This document shows positions 52,873 through 63,400 of a stretch of 64,000 bases of DNA, one piece after another (the stretch's first letter is position 1; each line of letters opens with the position of its first letter). The notes beneath the pieces were generated by a model. The model worked only from the letters and a program-made list of their open reading frames with translations. It was not told the origin of the DNA and made no database searches. The translations under genes and the position numbers were made by a program. Origin of the DNA: Myroides sp. WP-1 (GTDB taxonomy: Bacteria; Bacteroidota; Bacteroidia; Flavobacteriales; Flavobacteriaceae); the NCBI RefSeq assembly GCF_014145635.1, contig NZ_JACHTC010000001.1:335707-399706 (forward strand), read 5' to 3'.

Positions 52873-53805
52873 TTAGAAGAACCTCGGCGCAGCAACGCGT
52901 TTGAAGCTATTAAACAAACTAAAGCGCAGAAAGATTTCATGTGAGCCTGAATTGTAACGGGCTAACTTACTTGTTTCTGCATCATAACTATATCCTACAA
53001 AAATATTTTCCGATACCTGGAAGCCTGCCAATGCACTGACTGAAGCATCCCAACGATAAGCTGCCCCTAAGGTGAACTTGTCGAGGAAAATGAAGTTGGC
53101 ACTAACATCTACTTGCAAAGGAGAACCTTGCTCCATTTTAATCATTGTAGCAGGTTTAAATTTCAGGTTTGGATTCAAGTCAAATACATAACCACCTGTT
53201 AAATACAAGTGCATTTTTTGACGAAGTGTTTGAACGTCATTATCATCATAACGCGTTCTTGTTAATAGATTAGGCGCTGACAATCCGACATAGGCTTTAT
53301 CTGAATACAAAAACAATCCAGCGCCTATATTAGGTGTAAACTCATTTTTTATATCATCGGCTGACACAGGATCCGTTGGATTGTAAATATTTAATTTACT
53401 GTAATTGACATCCAGTAGATTGGCAGATCCTTTTAATCCAAAGGCCAATTTGTAGCGATAGTTTAAGTCAATGGCATAGGATAAATCTACTGATAACGTA
53501 TTGTCATCCATCACCCCTAAATGGTCATTGGTGAAATTTACACCTAAACCGAGTCCTGATTCACCTAATGGAGTATTGACCGAGAGCGTTGCTGTTTTAG
53601 GTGCTCCTTCTAATCCCACCCATTGTGTGCGATATAATCCAAAGATATGTACTCCTTCTCTACTCCCAGCGTAAGCAGGATTTATATTAGAATGGTTATA
53701 CATGTACTGGGTATATTGTGGATCTTGTTGACCATAAGTTTGCGTGATGCCCAACAAACCTAAGCTCACAAGCCATACATTTCGTGTTGATTTTTTTAGT
53801 CTCAT
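52873..53805 (-). CDS. T9SS PorP/SprF-family outer-membrane protein
   Basis: The 310 residues carry the family hallmark after the signal peptide: QQDPQYTQYMYNHSNINPAY with AGSREG, then LYRTQWVGLEGAPKTATLSV. The rest forms beta-strands of an outer-membrane barrel. In flavobacteria a PorP/SprF protein sits beside the substrate that has a type-B C-terminal domain, and is needed for its attachment or secretion, as SprF is for SprB. Here the neighbour upstream by 11 bases is exactly such a protein. Confidence 0.93.
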   Translation of the reverse strand: MRLKKSTRNVWLVSLGLLGITQTYGQQDPQYTQYMYNHSNINPAYAGSREGVHIFGLYRTQWVGLEGAPKTATLSVNTPLGESGLGLGVNFTNDHLGVMDDNTLSVDLSYAIDLNYRYKLAFGLKGSANLLDVNYSKLNIYNPTDPVSADDIKNEFTPNIGAGLFLYSDKAYVGLSAPNLLTRTRYDDNDVQTLRQKMHLYLTGGYVFDLNPNLKFKPATMIKMEQGSPLQVDVSANFIFLDKFTLGAAYRWDASVSALAGFQVSENIFVGYSYDAETSKLARYNSGSHEIFLRFSLFNSFKRVAAPRFF

Positions 53806-53816
53806 TTGCTTCTGAT

Positions 53817-55139
53817 TTAATTGGTCTCTAAATGTAAATTAGCTGCTTTTTTGATCATGCGACTTCCATTAGCATCTTTATACTCATAGGTCAGGATGTA
53901 ATAGTATGTACCACTAGGCAACTTTTTCTTGCGATCTACTGTAATTTTTCCTTCTGAATATCCTCTAAATACATTTGTACTTCCATCACCTAAAGCATCG
54001 TAATTGGTTGTTTCAAACACTTTTACTCCCCAACGGTTGTATATTTCAACGCGATTATTAGGGTATTTCGCTATATTGTCAATAATGAAATAATCATTTT
54101 TACCATCACCATCAGGTGTCACTAAGTTATAGATCACAACATCGCCATCGAGAATCAAATCTTCTTTTACAGTTCCCAAAGTGAAGTAGCCAAAGTCTTT
54201 TATTTTTGTAGGTGTTGTTACTGTACGAGTAGACATGTCTACTACACCTCCTTCATCAACCCAAAGCTGTTGTTTTTCATCCCAACGAATAATGTGAAGA
54301 TCACTTTCGGGATTAGTCATCATGGCAGATAACGTTGTGCGTTCATCCCATGTTAAACTCAAAATAACAGTTTCGTCTTGCTTTAAATTTCCTTCTAGTT
54401 TCCAATATTCATTGGTATTTACTTCTTTTACTACTCCGGTCTTGTTTTCACGTTCGGCAAAAAAAGGTGTATCTTTTAGTTTATACTCAGCAACTATGGC
54501 ATCAAGAATATCTTGTGGAGCTCCAATACTTGCTGCTCTAAAATAAGTTTCATCTCCAATTGGGTATTCAAAGTATTCTTTTCCTATTTTTTCAACTTTA
54601 CCCTCAGCATGAGAGCGATCACTAGTGTTGAAGGCTTGAGCGCCCTGCTGGAACGTCAACATTCCGTATGATGATTTGTGAATAGGATTAATAGATTCAT
54701 CTATTTTTAGAATTCCCTCATCAAAGTTAAGAGTCCCGTAAACATCCATATTATTTTTCAAATCAAAAGCAACAACTGGAGTTTTACTACTTAGTTCAAG
54801 ATCAAAAAATTCAGTAATAGCGTTTCCACTTATTACTTGTATTCCTTCATCCTGATTATGTCGACGAAAAACAACCGTACTGCTCTTCGCATTTTTTCCT
54901 TGTTTACTAAAGCTAAATTGCCCATCGTTATTAAAGTTTTGGAAAAAAAGGACTGTACCATCATTGACTACCTTCCCATTTTCGGTATTGGAAAAATCAA
55001 AATGTGTTGCAATCGTTTCATTAGGGGCGACAAACATGACTCCTGTATTGACAACGATATTTTGTTCACCATTCTGGGCGTGCACGACACAGCCCAAAAA
55101 ACTGACAGCTAGACTTATACTATATGTTATCTTTTTCAT
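53817..55139 (-). CDS. Secreted protein with T9SS type-B C-terminal domain
   Basis: A signal peptide is followed by about 300 residues of beta-rich sequence. The C-terminal ~95 residues are the gliding-motility-associated (CHU-type) sorting domain: LVTPDGDGKNDYFIIDNI, then VEIYNRWGVKVFET, LPSGTYYYILTYEY and a final KAANLHLET. This type-B CTD marks T9SS export, typically onto the cell surface via a partner PorP/SprF protein encoded next to it, which is the case here. An inverted repeat CGTAA-T-TTACG (55166-55176) lies upstream. Possible surface adhesin or structural partner; no enzymatic motif seen. Confidence 0.88.
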   Translation of the reverse strand: MKKITYSISLAVSFLGCVVHAQNGEQNIVVNTGVMFVAPNETIATHFDFSNTENGKVVNDGTVLFFQNFNNDGQFSFSKQGKNAKSSTVVFRRHNQDEGIQVISGNAITEFFDLELSSKTPVVAFDLKNNMDVYGTLNFDEGILKIDESINPIHKSSYGMLTFQQGAQAFNTSDRSHAEGKVEKIGKEYFEYPIGDETYFRAASIGAPQDILDAIVAEYKLKDTPFFAERENKTGVVKEVNTNEYWKLEGNLKQDETVILSLTWDERTTLSAMMTNPESDLHIIRWDEKQQLWVDEGGVVDMSTRTVTTPTKIKDFGYFTLGTVKEDLILDGDVVIYNLVTPDGDGKNDYFIIDNIAKYPNNRVEIYNRWGVKVFETTNYDALGDGSTNVFRGYSEGKITVDRKKKLPSGTYYYILTYEYKDANGSRMIKKAANLHLETN

Positions 55140-55205
55140 TGTATGATTTTTTACCTATATTTTTAACGTAATTTACGCTATTTTTTTTTATAATTTTTTC
55201 AAAAA

Positions 55206-55754
55206 TTAATTAACTTTCCAAAAAGACCATTCATTTCCATTAAAAATACATAGCATTTTTGACACCGTATCGAAAACCATAGTACCCGCCTGTGGGCTCA
55301 AAAGATTTAAATGAGGACTTTCCATTCTAGGTAAAACCATAGCTTTTGTGGTAGTTTCAAGCACTAAAACACCTTTTGCTGCTGATGTTCGACTTCCAAT
55401 TACTGTTGGTGTTATCGCTGTATTTTCAGCATAGGCTTGTTGTATACTCAGGTCAACCTGTCCTTCGTGAATAGATAAGTCCACCCAACCAGGATTTGTT
55501 CCCTCTTTATAGTATTTGACTTTTTTATCTTTTGAATCAAAAATTAGTGTACCTCCAACGGGAGAGTCTACCTGATTTTCTTCAAGGATCCAGGGTAAGA
55601 TAATTCCTCTTTTGTCACCTTCTTTAAAATCGAGGATCACGGTTTCGTTCTCTACCGTTTTTTTACCTACAGCTGTTTGTCCTAAAGCTGTTCCCATTCC
55701 CAAGATCAAGCAACATCCCAATCCTAATATGCTTTTATATTTTATATTAACCAT
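55206..55754 (-). CDS. Small secreted protein of the surface island
   Basis: The 182 residues have a signal peptide (ending ALGQ) and two similar modules: GIILPWILEENQVDSPVGGT through LIFDSKDKKVKYY, and AMVLPRMESPHLNLLSPQAG through TMVFDTVSKMLCIFNGNEW. The second closely matches the last residues of the neighbouring 1512-residue protein (LSPVAGMLVYDTTMHCLKMF). No known enzyme motif and no type-A or type-B sorting domain. It sits between the large protein and the T9SS trio with 66-base gaps on both sides. Function unknown. Confidence 0.7.
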   Translation of the reverse strand: MVNIKYKSILGLGCCLILGMGTALGQTAVGKKTVENETVILDFKEGDKRGIILPWILEENQVDSPVGGTLIFDSKDKKVKYYKEGTNPGWVDLSIHEGQVDLSIQQAYAENTAITPTVIGSRTSAAKGVLVLETTTKAMVLPRMESPHLNLLSPQAGTMVFDTVSKMLCIFNGNEWSFWKVN

Positions 55755-55820
55755 AGCAATTTCATTTTAAGGTAGTGAAAAAAAGACAAGTTAATACTGC
55801 CTTTCTTCCACTTTGATTAA

Positions 55821-58800
55821 CTATTCATCCACACAACCTTGGTCTAAACAGCCCCAAGTTATACCGTTAAACATTTTAAGACAGTGCATTGTTGTATCGT
55901 AAACCAACATTCCTGCTACTGGCGATAACTGCATGATTTGCGTTGTGGTTAAACGCGAAATCACCAATCCTTTTGTTTTAGACTCTAACACAATAAAAGC
56001 ATTGCCTCTTGTTGGAATCCAGCTTTTATCAGGTCTATTCAATGTTGTTATAGCCAAGTAACCTGCTGAGTCTAGGATATCTCCATTATCACCTATCACA
56101 GGATCATAGTAACAAACTACACAGTAATCCATTTCCAATGAACCATAGGTATTTGAGGTAATTGCATTCAGACAGGCGTCATCCGATTCGTTGATTAAAT
56201 CAAAATCGATAAACAACGGTGTTTCAATTTGTCCTTGTGAAGGATCCAATGGATCAACATCGACCATAACGAGATTGGCTTCTGTTGGCGCTTTTATCTT
56301 AAACGAAATTGTATGTTCTCCTGGTGGTAAAATAAAATCTTCAATCAAGATACTTCCTGCTTCAGCGGTATCCACTAAAACAGATCCTCCTAAGCTTATC
56401 GTCGAAGAGGTTAATGAATTATTGACATAACTAAACTCTTCATTGTAGTCCAATTCAAACAACATATCCTCTACGTTGAAGGCATTTGAATTTTTTACTT
56501 TTATGAATACAGTTACCACATCATTTTCGCTATAACATCCTTTATCTGCAGTTGTGCTCACCACTTCAATTGGTAAAGGCCTTACTGAAGGATCACCCGT
56601 TGCGATTGTTCTGGTTGGTTCACACCCAACTAATAGGCGATCACAACTTAGTAATTCTATGGTTCTTGGCGTTCCTGTTAATGGCTGATAGCTTAGTTTT
56701 CCACGATTTTCATAGGTGCCTGGTTGGGCATCTCGATCAAAAATAGCTCTAGCTCTAAACGTCAGCGTTGATGTTCCTGGTACGATTAAATTTTGGATAT
56801 CCAAAGTACGTCCATGTTCATAGTTGTTTATTGTTGCCTGAGCAACAGCTTCTTCCTCAACAGCTAAAGATTCACCTACCCATTGCATTCCTACAGGTAA
56901 TACATCAGAGAAATTCACTTGATAAGGCGCACAGTTTGTATTGCTGATACGGAAGGTATATACAGCTTCTTCACACAATAACATTTCTGGTGGTCCTTGT
57001 TTGGTAAAAATTAATCCTTCCTCATTTGGTGTTGGTGTTGGCGGTAAGCAATAGAATTCCATAGGACCTATTCCAATTCGCATTGTTCCAGAACCGTTTC
57101 TACCTGTGAATTTATGTACAACGTAAATTTTCTCTACCGGCACATCAAATTCTACATACATTCTCCCTTTAGGTGAGGCATAACTAGAAGAGGTATATCC
57201 TTTGGCTTTATTACCCGCAATTTTATACGAACTCTTCTTCGCCGTATAGCTAAGATTTGGCATAACGACACCATTACCACAAACACCGTACACTTCTACA
57301 TCAGAAAAACGCCCTCCATAACGATCAATTTCAAAAATCTCAAAAGAGGTTGCTGCCGCACGTAAAGAAGCACCTTGTTTAAGGGTTACTTCTGTCACCA
57401 TAGCATTGTCTCCCACTCCTCTACGTCTGTATTCACGAAGTGATTTCAGTGAAGATGGACGTGGATAGCGACTTCTCAAAGTTGCTGGTGATTCAATTGT
57501 TACTTTTACATCAGCTGTAAATCCATCTCCTAAATTATATGTATTAGAAGTTGCTCCTTTTGCCCAATTGTTTTTTGTAAATTCTAGTTTTTTTACTCCT
57601 TCAAAATCACAAGATTCACAGATTCCAGGTAGTGCTTTGGCTGCAAAAGTGAAATACATTTTTTGATCTTTCGGAAATTTGTAATTGACTTGATGTCCTT
57701 CATATAGGAAGTCCATCGGAACTACGCGATCCCATTGATTATTGGTCAATTTCGTTGGGGAATCCGCTACAAGTAAAAACACTTGCCAATTCGATCCATT
57801 GTATGGAAAATCATTTGTTGCTGCACGGACTAAAATACTTTGGTCAAAATTTGTATTTTCAACCATCCATATTCTACCACTCAGACGAGAATCCATTTCT
57901 CCACAAATTTGTTGATTTCCTGCAAAGGAATAACGCGTCAAAGCACCAGCATTATGTCCCCAAACAAGTGCTGATTTATCGTGAATGATATTTCCAAGTA
58001 CTGGATCTAACCCAATTTTTGTACCTACACCCATGTGAACAATAGCGCCTAAATCGGTCGATTTTGCTTGATGGTTATATAAATCTGCATTGTCATCTCG
58101 AACTACTCCCGCCACATTGTGGTGAAAATTTCGATTTGCTGTAGCATTTCCATTCCATACTGACGTATTATCTGATAAGAGGTAATTGAAATTAGGACTT
58201 CCTGCTGTACCTAGTTTAATGGTAATTGCATATTTCAACCCTAGATAAGAGTTAATTCGCTCTTTTTCATTCGCTGTAAGTATGCCTTCATAAAGAATTA
58301 CTTCAGGCATTACTCCTTGTAAATAGTAGGAACTAGAAGAACTTCCCAACCCTAACATCCCAGGACCATTCATCAATACGTTGTTGTATTTATGGGTAAC
58401 AAATTCAGAGTGGCCACCATCAAATTCAAAGGTTACTCCTGTACCAACTTTCCAATGGTACCCTGCAATTGTTGTTGCTCCGGTATTAAATAAGCGACTC
58501 GGACTATTACTCAATCCTGTCGATCCAATACGTCCTAATCCGTCAATATTATTGGAACTTCCTCGATATACTCCAAATGCAGGTCGTCGGGCATTGGTTC
58601 CTGGAGATTGTTGACCAAAACCAATAAAATAAGATCTTGAAGTAGCAAAATTGTGATTGACTACTGCATAAAAGGCTACATCATCTGGTATTGCCTTAGA
58701 CATAGCGGCTTTGTCTGTTATTAAATAATCTTTTTCACCTCTAAATAAAGGTGTTGGGTGATAATTAGTTCTTTCGTCTTGTTCTACATACTGAGGCGCC

Positions 58801-60359
58801 GAATTGTTAGATACTTTCTTGCGGTAGGTTGTTCCAATTCCTGAATAATCGGTCCAGTTCATGATTTCTCCACTACTCACCGTCAAAGTTTGTCTTTGAG
58901 AAGCATTTAGCCACATTCTCAATCCGTTAGTTACCCCACCTGGCGCTACAAATTCAGATGTAAAACCAATATAGTCTCCATCGTTAATTACAACATCTTT
59001 GATTTCTCCGTCAATGCTTTTGTAAATACGCGTTTGACTTGGCGTAAAATCAGGGGTATTACTCACTAGTAACCAGGTACCAATTCCTATCCTCGCATTA
59101 ACAGTAAAAGAAGTTTGTCCTGTTGTTTTTGCTCGTAATTTGTAGTTGAACAAAGTAGTCAACTTCTCTTGTTTAACAACACCCGTAACGGGATCTGTAT
59201 GGGTTTGCAACGTATAGTTCACGAAACTTGTTCCTGTATCATGGCTATAAGATTGCGTTCCTGTTAACCCATTCGCTCCGAGAATTAATGCGTGTTTATC
59301 TGTTAAAGCAGACTGGTTCTCTTTGTTCGTTTCTTTAAATTCCCCAAGTGAAATGGAAAGAGCAGGATCATCTGCACTCATGGCTTGCTTTTGAAGCAAT
59401 CCACTGGCATCATCTCTTGCTATACCAAATATATCTTTGTTGTAAAGGGTATAACCTTGTTGAATTCCACTGTAAATTAATGTTCCATCAGATAAGATGT
59501 AGTTTGGCGTAGACGGATCTAAACTCACTCCGTATTTAATAGCGAAATGTGTATTGATTTTTCTTAACTCATCTGCACTTAAACTAACACCTGTTGTTCC
59601 AGCAGGACGAGATAAAACCACAACTTCCATCACTTCTCCGTAATAGTAATACGTGTTAGAAGATCCAGGGTCTGTACCTCCAATAATACTTTTAGTTGCT
59701 GTGGATGCCATAGCACGAGCTGCCATAGTTGTTGTACTGGCTAATCCATTTAAGTATTGACTTTGTGTGAGTGCTGAAGATCCAGTTTTATTTGGCATTA
59801 CAGCAATTCCAATTCCATAGGCTTTACCTAAATGGCTATGGGTATATGAACCTCCTCTTGTTTCATGCCACAATTTTTGGGCATCATTTCCAGTACCTGC
59901 AATCCATCCATAGTTGTCTCCACTTGATGCACTATTGACCGTAAATACGGGAGCATATTTTAAAGACCCAGAGAATGAATCATTTTCCAAACGAGAAATC
60001 CATATCACATAATAAGATCGGTTGGGATCTACTTGATATGTACTGATAGATTCTAGCTTTCTCCTTCTACTATCCGTCTCAGCTGTTTCTTCATCATTGT
60101 AAAACTCTACTGCCGCGTGATAGTTCATGGCAGATTTAATATATCTCGGTGTAAATCCTGTTGAATTATAAAAGTGCCTAGCATTGATAGATTTATCCAT
60201 CCAATTTGAAATACTAGCCCCGTCATTCACTTGGTTGTTCAGTAATACTTCATCCGCAGATAACCAATACTCAATGGTTACTCCTTGAACTCCTCCAGGC
60301 GTTTGTCCTTTAACCAACATAGAACTGAGAAGAATCAGTAGTATATATAGTTTTTTCAT
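55821..60359 (-). CDS. Large secreted modular surface protein
   Basis: The 1512 residues have a signal peptide (ending MLVKGQ) and two tandem copies of a lectin-like module. Copy one starts VTIEYWLSADEVLLNNQ and copy two GLRMWLNASQRQTLTVSS; each ends in a matching block (KINTHFAIKYGVSLDPS with FGIARDDASGLLQKQA, and RINSYLGLKYAITI with AGVVRDDNADLYNHQA). DUF11-like Ig-type domains follow (about 1100-1400: AVYTFRISNTNCAPYQVNFS). The end carries the LSPVAGMLVYDT and FNGITW motif. No clear sorting domain is visible. Very probably an adhesin-like surface protein; the binding target is unknown. Confidence 0.82.
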   Translation of the reverse strand: MKKLYILLILLSSMLVKGQTPGGVQGVTIEYWLSADEVLLNNQVNDGASISNWMDKSINARHFYNSTGFTPRYIKSAMNYHAAVEFYNDEETAETDSRRRKLESISTYQVDPNRSYYVIWISRLENDSFSGSLKYAPVFTVNSASSGDNYGWIAGTGNDAQKLWHETRGGSYTHSHLGKAYGIGIAVMPNKTGSSALTQSQYLNGLASTTTMAARAMASTATKSIIGGTDPGSSNTYYYYGEVMEVVVLSRPAGTTGVSLSADELRKINTHFAIKYGVSLDPSTPNYILSDGTLIYSGIQQGYTLYNKDIFGIARDDASGLLQKQAMSADDPALSISLGEFKETNKENQSALTDKHALILGANGLTGTQSYSHDTGTSFVNYTLQTHTDPVTGVVKQEKLTTLFNYKLRAKTTGQTSFTVNARIGIGTWLLVSNTPDFTPSQTRIYKSIDGEIKDVVINDGDYIGFTSEFVAPGGVTNGLRMWLNASQRQTLTVSSGEIMNWTDYSGIGTTYRKKVSNNSAPQYVEQDERTNYHPTPLFRGEKDYLITDKAAMSKAIPDDVAFYAVVNHNFATSRSYFIGFGQQSPGTNARRPAFGVYRGSSNNIDGLGRIGSTGLSNSPSRLFNTGATTIAGYHWKVGTGVTFEFDGGHSEFVTHKYNNVLMNGPGMLGLGSSSSSYYLQGVMPEVILYEGILTANEKERINSYLGLKYAITIKLGTAGSPNFNYLLSDNTSVWNGNATANRNFHHNVAGVVRDDNADLYNHQAKSTDLGAIVHMGVGTKIGLDPVLGNIIHDKSALVWGHNAGALTRYSFAGNQQICGEMDSRLSGRIWMVENTNFDQSILVRAATNDFPYNGSNWQVFLLVADSPTKLTNNQWDRVVPMDFLYEGHQVNYKFPKDQKMYFTFAAKALPGICESCDFEGVKKLEFTKNNWAKGATSNTYNLGDGFTADVKVTIESPATLRSRYPRPSSLKSLREYRRRGVGDNAMVTEVTLKQGASLRAAATSFEIFEIDRYGGRFSDVEVYGVCGNGVVMPNLSYTAKKSSYKIAGNKAKGYTSSSYASPKGRMYVEFDVPVEKIYVVHKFTGRNGSGTMRIGIGPMEFYCLPPTPTPNEEGLIFTKQGPPEMLLCEEAVYTFRISNTNCAPYQVNFSDVLPVGMQWVGESLAVEEEAVAQATINNYEHGRTLDIQNLIVPGTSTLTFRARAIFDRDAQPGTYENRGKLSYQPLTGTPRTIELLSCDRLLVGCEPTRTIATGDPSVRPLPIEVVSTTADKGCYSENDVVTVFIKVKNSNAFNVEDMLFELDYNEEFSYVNNSLTSSTISLGGSVLVDTAEAGSILIEDFILPPGEHTISFKIKAPTEANLVMVDVDPLDPSQGQIETPLFIDFDLINESDDACLNAITSNTYGSLEMDYCVVCYYDPVIGDNGDILDSAGYLAITTLNRPDKSWIPTRGNAFIVLESKTKGLVISRLTTTQIMQLSPVAGMLVYDTTMHCLKMFNGITWGCLDQGCVDE

Positions 60360-60376
60360 ATAGCTGTTACATTTAA

Positions 60377-60406
60377 TTCTTCCTGAAAATTGCTTTTCAG
60401 GAAGAA
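60377..60406 (-). other. Intergenic hairpin inside the surface operon
   Basis: A perfect 13-base inverted repeat TTCTTCCTGAAAA / TTTTCAGGAAGAA with a 4-base loop sits between two large genes, without a good T-run. It could attenuate downstream expression or stabilise the 3' end of the upstream message. Confidence 0.5.
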
Positions 60407-60424
60407 GTTAATTACTCTAGTTGA

Positions 60425-63400
60425 TTATTTCTTTTCCATTAGTTTTTCTATAAGCTCTAAACGTTTTGCAACAGCTTCTTGTTCTTGTTTCAATTGATCA
60501 ATTTGATTTTGTTGTTCAATCGTATGCAAGAATAATTCTTCTACTTTTTCTAATAATTCAACAGATAAATTGGTTAAGTCAAATCCATAACCTTTGTCAT
60601 TTTTAGCCAAATCTCCAATTGGAGTTACACCTGGTAAGTGATGATTTTCTTTGACAAAGTTGGCAATGTCCTTCAAGCTATTAAACTCATAGGTCAATTT
60701 GATATCTGAACTTCCAGTAAAGTATTTTTCAAATACATAATCCGCATATACTGCATTGGTTGTGAAATACTTTCCTGTTGTTACTACGTCTCCAGCAACA
60801 TATAATTTTGCTGTTGGTTCTGTACTAGGAATTTCATTCGCCCCGATCGCTATCGTACCCATTTGGAAAATATTTTGGGTATTCAATGTTGCGATCGTTG
60901 TTGACCCTTGAACCAACCAAGGAGATGTAGATAGTACAGAAGGGTTAGCCCATCCTGGTACATTATTTCCATCTGTCACTAACACTTGGTTAGCAGCAGG
61001 TGAGGCAGCTAAATCTTCAGGAAGAATCGTTCCATTTTTAATATGAGTTGTTGTGATTCCTCCATCTGCTACTTTAATTGTTGATTCTTTCAACAAAGCA
61101 GCTGTTCCGTCAGTAACCGTGATTGAAGCATCTGATCCTAGGTTTTTCCCATCCGTAACTTTAGTTGCATCTACATCTGGCGTACCTGGCACCCATGATG
61201 TGCCATCAAATACAAGGGCTTGCCCATTGGTAACTGTTGCAGCTGATACAGGGTTTCCTTGAATTTTAGCTAAATGGGTTGTGCCAATTGGACCTGTAAC
61301 ATCACCTGCTAAATCTGCCGTAACACCAATATTAAGCTCCTCTAATGTGCCGTCTGTTTTAATGTAAAAGTATTTTTGTGAGGTTGAATTGTAAACCATA
61401 TTACCATACTTTCCATCCAATTGACTAATCATCTCAGTAATAAACTTTTGATTACTAGCAATCTCTTCTACATTCAAGGCAACGGTATTACCCTCAGAAT
61501 CCGTAATCGTCAACTGATCGTTCACCAAAGTGAAGCTTTCGTTGGTTGTATTAAAGTCTGTCCAATCGATCTCTTCTTTGGTTCCGTCTGTTTTAATGTG
61601 GTAGAATTTCTTATCTGTTACATTATAGAAAACGTTTCCGTATTTACCAGCTAACTTATTAACGATGTTGTTGATCAACGTTTCGTTTTCTGTCAACTTG
61701 GTGATGAACTTCGTATTGCTCGCGATTTCTTCTACGTTTAAAGCAACGGTATTACCCTCAGAATCTGTAATCGTCAACTGATCGTTCACCAAAGTGAAGC
61801 TTTCGTTGGTTGTATTGAAATCTGTCCAATCGATCTCTTCTTTGGTTCCGTCAGTTTTAATGTGGTAGAATTTCTTATCTGTTACATTATAGAAAACGTT
61901 TCCGTATTTACCAGCTAACTTGTTGACGATGTTGTTAATCAACGTTTCGTTTTCTGTCAACTTAGTGATGAACTTCGTATTGCTCGCGATTTCTTCTACG
62001 TTCAAGGCAACGGTGTTACCATCAGAATCTGTGATCGTCAACTGATCGTTCACTAAAGTGAAGCTTTCGTTGGTTGTATTAAAGTCTGTCCAATCGATCT
62101 CTTCTTGAGTGCCGTCAGTTTTGATGTGGTAGAATTTCTTCTCTGTTACATTGTAAACAACGTTACCGTATTTACCCGTTAATTTATTAACGATGTTGTT
62201 GATCAAGTTTTCGTTTTCAGTCAACTTGGTGATGAACTTCGTATTGCTCGCGATTTCTTCTACGTTCAAGGCAACGGTATTACCTTCAGAATCCGTAATC
62301 GTCAACTGATCGTTCACTAAAGTGAAGCTTTCGTTGGTTGTATTGAAATCTGTCCAATCGATCTCTTCTTGAGTGCCGTCTGTTTTAATGTGGTAGAATT
62401 TCTTCTCTGTTACATTATAAACGACGTTACCGTATTTACCCGTTAATTTATTAACGATGTTGTTGATCAAGTTTTCGTTTTCAGTCAACTTGGTGATGAA
62501 CTTCGTATTGCTCGCGATTTCTTCTACGTTTAAGGCAACGGTGTTACCATCAGAATCCGTGATGGTCAACTGATCGTTCACTAAAGTGAAACTTTCGTTG
62601 GTTGTATTAAAGTCTGTCCAATCGATCTCTTCTTGAGTGCCGTCAGTTTTAATGTGGTAGAATTTCTTCTCTGTTACATTGTAAACTACGTTTCCGTATT
62701 TACCAGCTAACTTGTTAACGATGTTGTTAATCAACGTTTCGTTTTCTGTCAACTTAGTGATGAACTTCGTATTGCTCGCGATTTCTTCTACGTTTAAGGC
62801 AACGGTGTTTCCATCAGAATCCGTGATGGTCAACTGATCGTTCACTAAAGTGAAGCTTTCGTTGGTTGTATTGAAATCTGTCCAATCGATCTCTTCTTGA
62901 GTTCCGTCTGTTTTGATGTGGTAGAATTTCTTCTCTGTCACATTATAAACGACGTTACCATATTTACCAGCTAACTTATTAACGATGTTGTTAATCAACG
63001 TTTCGTTTTCTGTTAACTTGGTGATGAACTTCGTATTGCTCGCGATTTCTTCTACGTTTAAAGCAACGGTATTACCATCAGAATCCGTGATCGTCAACTG
63101 ATCATTCACCAAAGTGAAGCTTTCGTTGGTTGTATTAAAGTCTGTCCAATCAATTTCTTCTTGAGTGCCGTCTGTTTTGATGTGGTAGAATTTCTTCTCT
63201 GTTACATTGTAAACTACGTTTCCGTATTTACCAGCTAACTTGTTGACGATGTTGTTAATCAACGTTTCGTTTTCTGTCAACTTGGTGATGAACTTCGTAT
63301 TGCTCGCGATTTCTTCTACGTTTAAAGCAACGGTATTACCATCAGAATCCGTGATGGTCAATTGATCATTCACCAAAGTGAAGCTTTCGTTGGTTGTATT

